From: Methylobacter sp.
GTDB taxonomy: Bacteria; Pseudomonadota; Gammaproteobacteria; Methylococcales; Methylomonadaceae
Assembly (NCBI RefSeq): GCF_023227905.1
Contig: NZ_JALOCF010000018.1
Location: 1 to 64,000, forward strand
Direction: 5' to 3'
Length of the DNA stretch: 64,000 bases
Under the pieces are notes generated by a model that was not told the origin of the DNA, searched no databases, and saw only the letters and a list, made by a program, of their open reading frames with translations. Positions within the stretch are counted from its first letter, which is position 1. Each line of letters opens with the position of its first letter. The translations under genes and the position numbers were made by a program. Shown here piece after piece: positions 56,567-64,000 of this stretch.

Positions 56567-58960
56567 TTAATTGCCATACGCTTGCAGCAACAGCAGGTGT
56601 TCCGGCTTGCCTGTCATTAATGCCATCGGCAGGCCCTTTAGCCAGTAATTTTGCTGATCCCGGTAATAAGGCGACAACGGCTGACCCGATTGGCCGCCGG
56701 GCATATGCAGTATGGCGTCTTCAAAATGATTCGGCGCGACTACCAGCCGTTCGCTGGCGCCGAAACCGGGCGCGGCGGCGCGCACGCAAAAAGCGCATCC
56801 CGGCAGGGCTTCGTCCGGCATATCCAGCAGTTCGCCCAGTATCGGCAAGGCATTGGAGAACGGGTGGGATTGCCGGACTTTGTTGTGCATGCCCCAGTTC
56901 AATTCCGCTAATTTCACGCCCGGATGCCGGGCTTGCAGCCGCTGCCGGCTAAGTTTTAGCTGCCCCAGGATAAAGTCGTCCCAGTTTCGGTAATGCGCCG
57001 CATCGGGCAGTAATTGCGGGGGCTTTTGATTCAACAGCGCTTGCAGCGGCGTATCGATATAAGTCCAGGCATAGCTGAAATTCTTATCCATCTCCCGGCT
57101 GGCCGCTAAAAACGGCGTAAATACCGATTCGGCCAATTGCCTGCGGAATTCGACCAGCAACGCAAATCCCAAGCTGCCGACATCGGCCCGGCCGTCCCAG
57201 GCCAGCAGATAGTCGCGCGCTTCGGCCAAATCCGGCTGGGCCGCAATCACTTCGCCGGACAGAACACGCAAAGCCAACTGCTGATAAAAAGCATAAAACT
57301 CGCTGCCGGTATCCAGTTGCAGATTGAACATGGCCGATTCGTTAAACTGCGACATTTGCCCAAGTTGTTGGGTAATCCGATAGGCGCGGTAACCGTTGCC
57401 GAACTGGTGGCCGATCACGTACGGATAGTTTTTGTCGAATCGACGGTCATTAGCCGACACCAGCAGCCCCTCGGACGGATCGATGATCCGCGGCAAATTC
57501 TCAGGCTCGACATAACCGTTCCAGCCTACGCTGCCGTCCGCCCAGGAGCGGCTGACCAAGCCGTCATTACCGAAGCGTTTGGGGATTTTGCCCGTCAATG
57601 TCCAAGCAATATGGCCTTGGCCGTCGGCCAGCAAGACGTTAAGCTGCGGGCCGCCGGCGCTGTTGACGATTTTGATCGCCTGCTCCAGGGTTTCGGCTTG
57701 CTCCAAATCAAACAGCTCGAAGTTAACGGCATCGGCATCCAATGCCGCCCAATGAATCGCCACCGGCTGGCCCAGCAACGGCTGATTGGCAACCGGCCCC
57801 CAGCGCGTGTGCTTGACCATAATCTGCTTAGCCTCGCTATCTTTTACCCGAATGATTTCCTGATATTCATCGAAACGCTGCCACTGATCGCCTACCCGGT
57901 ATTGATCAGGATGCTCGGGATTGATGTCGAGACGGACCAGGTCCAGGAAATCGCCGGTCAAATTGGTCTCTCCCCAGGCGATATGCCGGTTGCTGCCGGC
58001 AACCAGCAACGGCGTGCCGGGCAAGGTCAGGCCGACGGCGTATGCATCGCCGTAGTTCAACTCAACGCGATACCAGACGTTGGGCACCGACAGGCCCAAA
58101 TGCATATCGTTAGCCAAAATCGCCCGTCCGTCCGCGGTAAGTTTGCCGCTGACCGTCCAGGCATTAGAGCCGACCATTAAATCGGATTGCTGAACCAGCT
58201 GCGCCAACGCTGTTTTATCCGTCGGCTGGCGGGCTAATGCGCTAGCTAAGGACTCGACAGGAATAGGTTGTGCCGGGCGCAGCGATTCAGCCTGTTTTTG
58301 CAATTGTTCGGTGTAAGCATCGGTATCCGGCGTCAAAAAACGCACCACGTCATCCGGCAAGGTTTTTTCCATGACGCTCAGCATCCGTTCGCCGCGTTCT
58401 TCTCCGGCTGTCAGGGTTTCGAACATGCCCAAAACCACCAGCAGCGTATCCTCGGGAACCCAGGGTTCCGGTCGATAGCCCAGTACCTTAAACTCGAAAG
58501 GCAGCTTACCGGATTCCGCCATATAGCTGTTGACGCCGTCGGCATAGGTTTGCAGGTATTGCCGATGATCCGGCGGCAGTTTTGCCAATACCGCTTTTGC
58601 CACGCGCTGAAAACCGTAGGTTCTGACCTTGATATCGTTACCCAATGCCTTGTCGCCGAAGATTTCCGCCAGGCGCCCGGCGCTTTTACGCCGCATCAGG
58701 TCCATCTGAAACAGGCGATCGCGCGCAGTGACATACCCCAATGCCCGAACCGCATCGGCGCGATTAGCAGCGTCGATGGCCGGCATACCGTGCGCGTCGG
58801 TCCGTACGCGAACCTCCGCCGTAAGCCGGTCCAGTTTTACCGTACCCTCCAGTTGCGGCATGGACGCCCGCAAGAGCCAAAAACCGCCGCCGAAGGCTAT
58901 CACCGCCAGACTCGTCAGAACCAGACCGGCATATAACATGATTTTTCGAAATTTCGCCAT
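56567..58960 (-). CDS. Penicillin acylase-family Ntn hydrolase
   Basis: 797 aa. An N-terminal hydrophobic segment (about 8-30) exports or anchors it. The alpha subunit runs to about 264; S265 in LMVGSNAWTVSG is the autocatalytic cleavage and nucleophile residue. The beta subunit has AILANDMHLGLSVPNVWY, GTPLLVAGSNRHIAWGETNLTGDFLDLV and a late Asn/Arg region (LVSANDRRF). Family members cut amide bonds in penicillins, aculeacins or acyl-homoserine lactones, so quorum quenching is possible, but the substrate is not determined here. It is monocistronic and convergent with the second tonB gene. Confidence 0.93.
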   Translation of the reverse strand: MAKFRKIMLYAGLVLTSLAVIAFGGGFWLLRASMPQLEGTVKLDRLTAEVRVRTDAHGMPAIDAANRADAVRALGYVTARDRLFQMDLMRRKSAGRLAEIFGDKALGNDIKVRTYGFQRVAKAVLAKLPPDHRQYLQTYADGVNSYMAESGKLPFEFKVLGYRPEPWVPEDTLLVVLGMFETLTAGEERGERMLSVMEKTLPDDVVRFLTPDTDAYTEQLQKQAESLRPAQPIPVESLASALARQPTDKTALAQLVQQSDLMVGSNAWTVSGKLTADGRAILANDMHLGLSVPNVWYRVELNYGDAYAVGLTLPGTPLLVAGSNRHIAWGETNLTGDFLDLVRLDINPEHPDQYRVGDQWQRFDEYQEIIRVKDSEAKQIMVKHTRWGPVANQPLLGQPVAIHWAALDADAVNFELFDLEQAETLEQAIKIVNSAGGPQLNVLLADGQGHIAWTLTGKIPKRFGNDGLVSRSWADGSVGWNGYVEPENLPRIIDPSEGLLVSANDRRFDKNYPYVIGHQFGNGYRAYRITQQLGQMSQFNESAMFNLQLDTGSEFYAFYQQLALRVLSGEVIAAQPDLAEARDYLLAWDGRADVGSLGFALLVEFRRQLAESVFTPFLAASREMDKNFSYAWTYIDTPLQALLNQKPPQLLPDAAHYRNWDDFILGQLKLSRQRLQARHPGVKLAELNWGMHNKVRQSHPFSNALPILGELLDMPDEALPGCAFCVRAAAPGFGASERLVVAPNHFEDAILHMPGGQSGQPLSPYYRDQQNYWLKGLPMALMTGKPEHLLLLQAYGN

Positions 58961-59287
58961 TGCCTTGCACTATTGTGAAGCTGTCATTATTCAGCGATAG
59001 ACTGATTTTATAATAAAACGAAGGACCGATTTAAACGGATTTCGTGCTGTGCACCGGTGTCCTGTTTTGTAGTTGCCTGGTCTCCTGTTTGCCGTGTCGG
59101 TAGTCTTACCTATTGTCTCAACCCCATGAATTCTCTAATCTGCTGATATGCAAAAGGCAATAATCTCGGTGTAAACCTATTTATCTTGCGGGAGGCTGGG
59201 TTAATTCCCCACTGTATTTCATATAAAAAACTCGAAATAACCGTACACACTCGAATAACCGAGCGGAGGCCCAAACGGGGAATACAG
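58961..59287. other. Divergent intergenic region, penicillin acylase / ndvB
   Basis: 327 bp. Two near-identical words CTCGAAATAACCG (59231-59243) and CTCGAATAACCG (59250-59261) lie about 30 bp before the ndvB start. A GCGGGAGG...CCCCACTG stretch near 59195 recalls a riboswitch core but lacks the rest. No gene is seen. Confidence 0.4.
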
Positions 59288-62200
59288 ATGATAATGAAAT
59301 TACAGGAGCAAAGACGAAATATCAGAATCGCCGATCCCGGCGGTGAAGAAGAGCCGATTCGGTTTGAGCTGTTCAGCGATGAACGGATGGCGCAACATGC
59401 CACCAGTTTAGCAAAAGAGCAAAAAGCCCGCGTTATTCCTGATGGGCTCGATCTGATGCCGCGGGTCCGCGAAAATTCGCGGCTGTTGGTTGAGGCTTAC
59501 AAAGCAATCGGCAAAGCGGCGCGAGAGCATCGCGCCATTACTCCGGCCGCAGAATGGATGCTCGATAATTTTCATGTCATTGAAGAGCAAATCAATGACA
59601 TCAATGTTTATCTGCCGGAAAAGTTTTACCAGCAATTACCCAAGTTAACCAACGGCTTTCTTACCGGTTATCCGCGTGTTTACGGCATTGCCTGGGCGCT
59701 GGTGGCCCATACCGATAGCCGTTTTTCCCCGGAACAGCTAAATCTGTTCATGCGTGCGTACCAGGAAGTTCAACCGCTCAGTATCGGCGAGCTTTGGGCA
59801 ATACCGATCACGCTGCGCATTGTGATGATAGAGAACTTGCGGAGGCTGGCGCTAAAAGTCATGCGCTCGCAAGTCGGGCGGCGGCTGGCTGACGAATTTA
59901 TCGATCAAGCGGACAAGCTTGATCTTTCGACCCAGATTGCCGCTTTACCCGACCCGCATTTCCGTCAGGCCTTTGCGGTTCAGCTCGTGCGGCGTTTGCA
60001 CGAACCTCACCCGGACCCTGCGCCGACACTTGATTTTCTTAATGACTGGCTGGCCGAACAAGGCGTCACTCTGGATGAAATAGTGCACCGTGAACACGTC
60101 GCCCAAATTGCCGGCAACCTGACCGTACGCAATATCATTACCAGTATGCGCGCCATATCGGCATACGATTGGCCGCAGTTTGTCGAAGATTCGAGTCTGG
60201 TAGATAAACATCTGCGCAGCCACCCTTCTTACAGCGTAATGGATTTTCTGACCCGTGACCGCTACCGCCATGCGATTGAGGATCTTGCCAAACGTTCGCC
60301 GTATTCCGAGGTGGAAATCACCCATAAAGTCATCGATAAGATTAATCGTGTCGCTAATGAACCGGATACCAATCTGCAACAACAGGAGCCTGGCTATTAC
60401 CTGATCGGCGCCGGCCGCACCGAGTTCGAGCAAGAAGTCGGCTTTCAGCCTACCTTCAGCCAAAAGCTACTGCGTTCTTATATCGCCCATGCAGTATTCG
60501 CTTATCTGGCCAGTATTGGTTTAGGCACCTTGCTTTTGCTGGCGTTGGTTGTGAATGCCTCTTTCAACGCCGGGCTTAGCGGCTTCCAGATTGCGCTGAT
60601 TACGTTATTTGCCTTATTTCCCGCCTCGGATATTGCCACGGCTTTGGTCAATCGCTTTGTCGTGACAACGGTGCCGCCGCGCCATTTGCCCAGACTTGAC
60701 CTGAAGGATGGCATTTCTGATGCGCTACGCACCTTTGTCGTGGTGCCAACGATACTTATCAGTGAATACACGGTAAAAAAGCAAATCGATGAACTGGAGG
60801 TTCAGTATTTGTCCAATCCGGTCGACAATGTTTATTTTGCGCTGTTATCCGATTGGGTTGATGCCGACCAGGAAACCTTGCCTGAAGATGATGAATTATT
60901 AAACATCGCCATTAGCGGAATAAGCGCTCTGAATGACAAGTACGGAGACCAGCGGTTTTTCCTGTATCACCGCAAGCGCTGCTGGAATCCAAGCGAGGAT
61001 CAATGGATGGGCTGGGAACGCAAGCGCGGCAAGCTGCATGAGTTTAACCGGCTGTTGCGCGGCGCAAGCGATACGACCTATATAGCGCTTAATGGGCAGC
61101 CCGTAACCGCGCCGTCCGGCGTTCGCTATGTGATTACCCTGGACTCGGACACCAAGCTGCCTATCGGCGCAGTGCAACAGCTAGTCGGAACAGCCGCCCA
61201 TCCGCTCAATTGGCCTATCATGGACCCGATCACACGCTATATTACCAGCGGATACACCATCCTCCAGCCCAGGGTTACCCCCACCTTGCCGCAAAGGCGA
61301 GAGCACTCCTTGTATCACCAGCTTTTTTCCGGCGCCTGCGGCGTAGACGCTTATTCGACCTCCGTGTCCGAAGTCTATCAGGACCTGTTCGGACTTGGCA
61401 CATACAGCGGCAAGGGTTTGTATGAGGTCGATTCGTTTGAGGCCGCGTTGGCGGGACGAGTTCCCGAAAACGCCCTGCTCAGCCATGACTTATTCGAGAG
61501 CGTGTACGCCCGCTGTGCGTTTGTCAGCGACATTGAGTTGTATGAAGAATTCCCCTCCCACACGGAAGTGGCCGCGTCCCGTTCGCACCGTTGGGCGCGT
61601 GGCGATTGGCAGCTATTGCCGTGGATTTTCGGTCCGCGCGGTAAAGGCATGCCGTTAATCGGACGTTGGAAAATGATCGATAATTTGCGCCGGACTTTTT
61701 CAGCGCCCGGCGCTTTTCTTACCCTATTAGCGGCTTGGGCGATTCCGGGCGCACCGCAGTCCCTGCTGATGGGGATGGTGTTGGCGGCAGTGGCTTTCCC
61801 CGCTTTCCAGTCGTTTATCGGCGGAGTGAGGATTCGTCCCCATATCCCGGTGGGGCACCAATTGCGCGCCATCGCAGAAAATATAATTACGGGCGTGAAC
61901 ACCAGCCTGGTTACGCTGACGCTGCTGGTGCAGCAAGCCATATTAATGACGGATGCGATCGTCAGCTCTTTGGTGCGGATCTATATCACCAAACGAAAAT
62001 TACTCAAATGGGTCACCGCGCTGCAAGTAAAATCGAAAGCCGGACACACGATGAAAGACCTCATCAGGCCATTGGCCAGCGTGATAATCGTGTTGTTTTT
62101 CGCCGGCTTGATCGTGCTTATATTCAATCCCGCTTCGCTTGGAATTGCCGCGCCGTTTCTGCTGCTGTGGCTACTGTCGCCAATTGCCGCCCATATCTTG

Positions 62201-64000
62201 AGTTTGCCGCCCAAACCGGACCCGGCTGAATCGTTAATTCCTGAGGATGCTTTACAGTTACGGCAGGTGGCAAGGCACACCTGGCGATTTTTCACCACGT
62301 TCGTAACGGAGCAGGAAAACTATCTGCCTCCGGATAATTTTCAGGAAGACCCTAATCCGGAAATTGCTCATCGCAGTTCGCCGACCAATTTCGGCCTCTA
62401 TTTAATATCGACGCTTGCCGCCCACGATATGGGCTGGATTGGCCTTATCGACACCGTTGACCGGTTGGAAGCCACCTTAAATACGCTGAATAAGATGTCG
62501 AAACTGCATGGGCATTTTTATAACTGGTATGACACCTGTGATTTGCATCCATTGGAGCCTAAATATGTCTCGACTGTGGACAGCGGCAATTTGGCCGCAC
62601 ATCTGCTGGTGCTTGTTCAGGGATGTAAAGAGTTAACGCAGCAACCCTACCCGTTTTCCACGCTGTTAAGCGGCATTGCCGACAGCCACCGGCTGTTCGA
62701 ATCCGCACTTGCCAAAACCATCGATACCCAGCGCATGCAGATGGTGACACTGAATGATTTACAACAGAAAACGGATAAACTTCGTGCCTTGTTAGCGTGT
62801 ACGCCTGCCACTCAGGAGGAATGCCTGCGTTTGTGGCGGCTGATAAAACCTTGTGCCGATAACCTGCTGGATCTGGTTCGCGCTTATGCCGCCGAGCGCG
62901 GCGATCATATAAACAGTAGCGAAATGCTGGCCTGGGCGACGCTGTTGCACAACGATATCGCTTCTCATCAGCGTGACATGGAAAATTTCGGCTCGTCGAT
63001 ACATTTCCACCTTCCCAGTGACGACCATCAGCAGCCGGAGGCCCAGCACTGGAAAGTGCTGACTCAGCGGATAAATACCTTGGTCGAACTTGCGGAACAA
63101 TTGTTCGTCGAGATGGATTTTCGTTTTCTTTACGATCCTAACCGGCACTTGTTTTCGCTCGGCTATCGCGTTGAAAAAGGCGTTATCGACGACAGCTATT
63201 ACGACCTGCTTGCCTCGGAAGCCCGCTTGACCAGCTTGATCGCTATCGCCAAGCGGGAAGTGCCGAGCGCTCACTGGTTTCATTTGGGGCGCAGGCTGAC
63301 GCGCACCACGCACGGCAACGTGCTGTTATCCTGGTCAGGCTCGATGTTTGAATACCTGATGCCGTCCTTGGTGACTTATACGCCGCGCTACAGCCTGCTG
63401 GACCAAACTTGCCGACTGGTGGTGCAAAGCCAGATTGAATACGGAGAGCAGCGCAGGGTGCCGTGGGGCGTTTCCGAATCGGCATTTAACGGCCGCGACC
63501 GTTGGTTCACCTATCAATATTCCGCATTCGGCGTGCCGGGTTTGGGCATGAAACGCGGACTCGCCTACGACCTGGTGATTGCGCCTTATGCCACGGCCTT
63601 GGCGGCTATGTACCACACCCGTGCGGCGGCGGAAAATTTCCAACGCCTGGAAAAGCTTGGCGCTTTGGGGCGTTACGGCTTTTTTGAAGCGCTCGATTTC
63701 ACGCCATCGCGACTGGCGGAAAACCAAAAGGTGGCGTTTGTGCGCTGCTATATGGCCCATCATCAAGGCATGTCATTAGTGTCTTTGGCTAATGTGACGC
63801 TTAATGAAGTGATGCGCCGCCGCTTCCATCGCGTACCGATGATCCAGGGCGCCGAATTGTTGTTGCAGGAGCGTGTGCCGCACGGTTTTGGCCAAGGCAT
63901 TCCCCACTTTACCCACGCCGAGGCTGAAGTAAAGGAAATAATCCAGCCGCCCATACGCCGCTTGCTGTCACCAATGTCGATAAGTCCTTCGGCGCATTTG
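59288..64000 (+). CDS. ndvB: Cyclic beta-1,2-glucan synthase NdvB (5' part, runs off the window)
   Basis: 1571 codons are open to the window edge; complete homologues are about 2800-2900 aa, so the C-terminal GH94 phosphorylase half is cut off. The N-terminal part has AAEWMLDNFHVIEEQI and LTGYPRVYGIAWALVAHTDSRF, membrane helices near residue 400-450, then the GT84 transferase: LDSDTKLP with D619 and D621, GKGLYEVDSFEAAL, LLSHDLFE, and RWARGDWQLLPW with R768-W769. After more helices (about 800-980) a glycoamylase-like domain begins (HGHFYNWYDT, STVDSGNLAAHL, WGVSESAFNGRD, FGVPGLGMKRGL, YMAHHQGMSLVSL). It makes periplasmic osmoregulated glucan at the inner membrane. Confidence 0.93.
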   Translation, partial: MIMKLQEQRRNIRIADPGGEEEPIRFELFSDERMAQHATSLAKEQKARVIPDGLDLMPRVRENSRLLVEAYKAIGKAAREHRAITPAAEWMLDNFHVIEEQINDINVYLPEKFYQQLPKLTNGFLTGYPRVYGIAWALVAHTDSRFSPEQLNLFMRAYQEVQPLSIGELWAIPITLRIVMIENLRRLALKVMRSQVGRRLADEFIDQADKLDLSTQIAALPDPHFRQAFAVQLVRRLHEPHPDPAPTLDFLNDWLAEQGVTLDEIVHREHVAQIAGNLTVRNIITSMRAISAYDWPQFVEDSSLVDKHLRSHPSYSVMDFLTRDRYRHAIEDLAKRSPYSEVEITHKVIDKINRVANEPDTNLQQQEPGYYLIGAGRTEFEQEVGFQPTFSQKLLRSYIAHAVFAYLASIGLGTLLLLALVVNASFNAGLSGFQIALITLFALFPASDIATALVNRFVVTTVPPRHLPRLDLKDGISDALRTFVVVPTILISEYTVKKQIDELEVQYLSNPVDNVYFALLSDWVDADQETLPEDDELLNIAISGISALNDKYGDQRFFLYHRKRCWNPSEDQWMGWERKRGKLHEFNRLLRGASDTTYIALNGQPVTAPSGVRYVITLDSDTKLPIGAVQQLVGTAAHPLNWPIMDPITRYITSGYTILQPRVTPTLPQRREHSLYHQLFSGACGVDAYSTSVSEVYQDLFGLGTYSGKGLYEVDSFEAALAGRVPENALLSHDLFESVYARCAFVSDIELYEEFPSHTEVAASRSHRWARGDWQLLPWIFGPRGKGMPLIGRWKMIDNLRRTFSAPGAFLTLLAAWAIPGAPQSLLMGMVLAAVAFPAFQSFIGGVRIRPHIPVGHQLRAIAENIITGVNTSLVTLTLLVQQAILMTDAIVSSLVRIYITKRKLLKWVTALQVKSKAGHTMKDLIRPLASVIIVLFFAGLIVLIFNPASLGIAAPFLLLWLLSPIAAHILSLPPKPDPAESLIPEDALQLRQVARHTWRFFTTFVTEQENYLPPDNFQEDPNPEIAHRSSPTNFGLYLISTLAAHDMGWIGLIDTVDRLEATLNTLNKMSKLHGHFYNWYDTCDLHPLEPKYVSTVDSGNLAAHLLVLVQGCKELTQQPYPFSTLLSGIADSHRLFESALAKTIDTQRMQMVTLNDLQQKTDKLRALLACTPATQEECLRLWRLIKPCADNLLDLVRAYAAERGDHINSSEMLAWATLLHNDIASHQRDMENFGSSIHFHLPSDDHQQPEAQHWKVLTQRINTLVELAEQLFVEMDFRFLYDPNRHLFSLGYRVEKGVIDDSYYDLLASEARLTSLIAIAKREVPSAHWFHLGRRLTRTTHGNVLLSWSGSMFEYLMPSLVTYTPRYSLLDQTCRLVVQSQIEYGEQRRVPWGVSESAFNGRDRWFTYQYSAFGVPGLGMKRGLAYDLVIAPYATALAAMYHTRAAAENFQRLEKLGALGRYGFFEALDFTPSRLAENQKVAFVRCYMAHHQGMSLVSLANVTLNEVMRRRFHRVPMIQGAELLLQERVPHGFGQGIPHFTHAEAEVKEIIQPPIRRLLSPMSISPSAHL

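Noticed and set aside
57137..58180. 347-codon open frame antisense to the penicillin acylase gene
   Set aside because: A GC-rich antisense shadow without RBS or known motif; the sense strand is a full Ntn hydrolase.
59190..59230. Cobalamin-riboswitch-like GCGGGAGG...CCCCACTG stretch
   Set aside because: The B12 box and the conserved core arrangement are missing, and it precedes a glucan synthase gene.
59945..63766. Several minus-strand frames of 90-190 codons antisense to ndvB
   Set aside because: All lie inside the long plus-strand ndvB frame, which has clear domain motifs throughout.

Overview
The window looks like chromosome of a Gram-negative gammaproteobacterium: lipid A, TonB/ExbBD and FecIR genes, moderate GC, dense coding and many short palindromic intergenic repeats. 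The gene families and repeat types recall type I methanotrophs (Methylococcales). That is an inference; no methane-oxidation gene is present to prove it. I see no rRNA, tRNA, CRISPR array, phage or transposase gene.

Layout. (1) 1-5.3 kb: aminotransferase plus rhodanese, a 45-aa membrane peptide, then a minus-strand block of lpxB with a GnnA/GnnB-like pair, which suggests lipid A built on GlcNAc3N. (2) 5.5-12.3 kb: an HDOD-GAF-GGDEF signalling protein, a secreted basic protein, PEP synthase, a 690-bp intergenic region rich in possible RNA structure, a VF530-family protein and a RIO-type kinase. (3) 12.4-24 kb: a flavoprotein, a cupin and a GNAT-nitrilase fusion. Next is an ornithine-lipid pair (olsB-olsA) in which the olsB frame carries 51-bp tandem repeats on both sides of the catalytic domain, then a PssA-type enzyme, two hydrolases, a metallophosphatase/PAP2/glycosyltransferase operon and a stand-alone FtsH-protease-like HEAGH protein. 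(4) 24.5-31.4 kb: an IHF-like protein, an SmbP-like His-rich protein, a TonB receptor with a periplasmic amidohydrolase, a divergent AraC regulator and acetate kinase.

(5) 31.7-56.5 kb is a 25-kb iron/haem uptake island. It starts with a Fur-box promoter and hemP, then tonB-exbB-exbD, a TonB receptor, a PiuC-like dioxygenase, an ABC exporter with two DUF3526-type permeases and a PepSY membrane protein. Two FecI-FecR-receptor modules follow, one with a PepSY reductase and one with a DJ-1/PfpI lipoprotein. After them come a receptor remnant and a PepSY gene that have both lost their middles, and a second tonB. TonB-ExbB-ExbD would energise the receptors, the FecI/FecR pairs would report receptor occupancy, and the PepSY, PiuC and ABC proteins would handle imported iron or its chelates.

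(6) 56.5-64 kb: a penicillin-acylase-family hydrolase, then the first 1571 codons of a cyclic beta-1,2-glucan synthase running off the right edge.

Main points for follow-up: the repeat-flanked OlsB, the gnnAB-lpxB arrangement, the structured region at 10.8-11.1 kb, the 220-bp inverted-repeat element inside the ABC operon, the leaderless Fur-controlled hemP, and the paired decay of a receptor and its PepSY partner.
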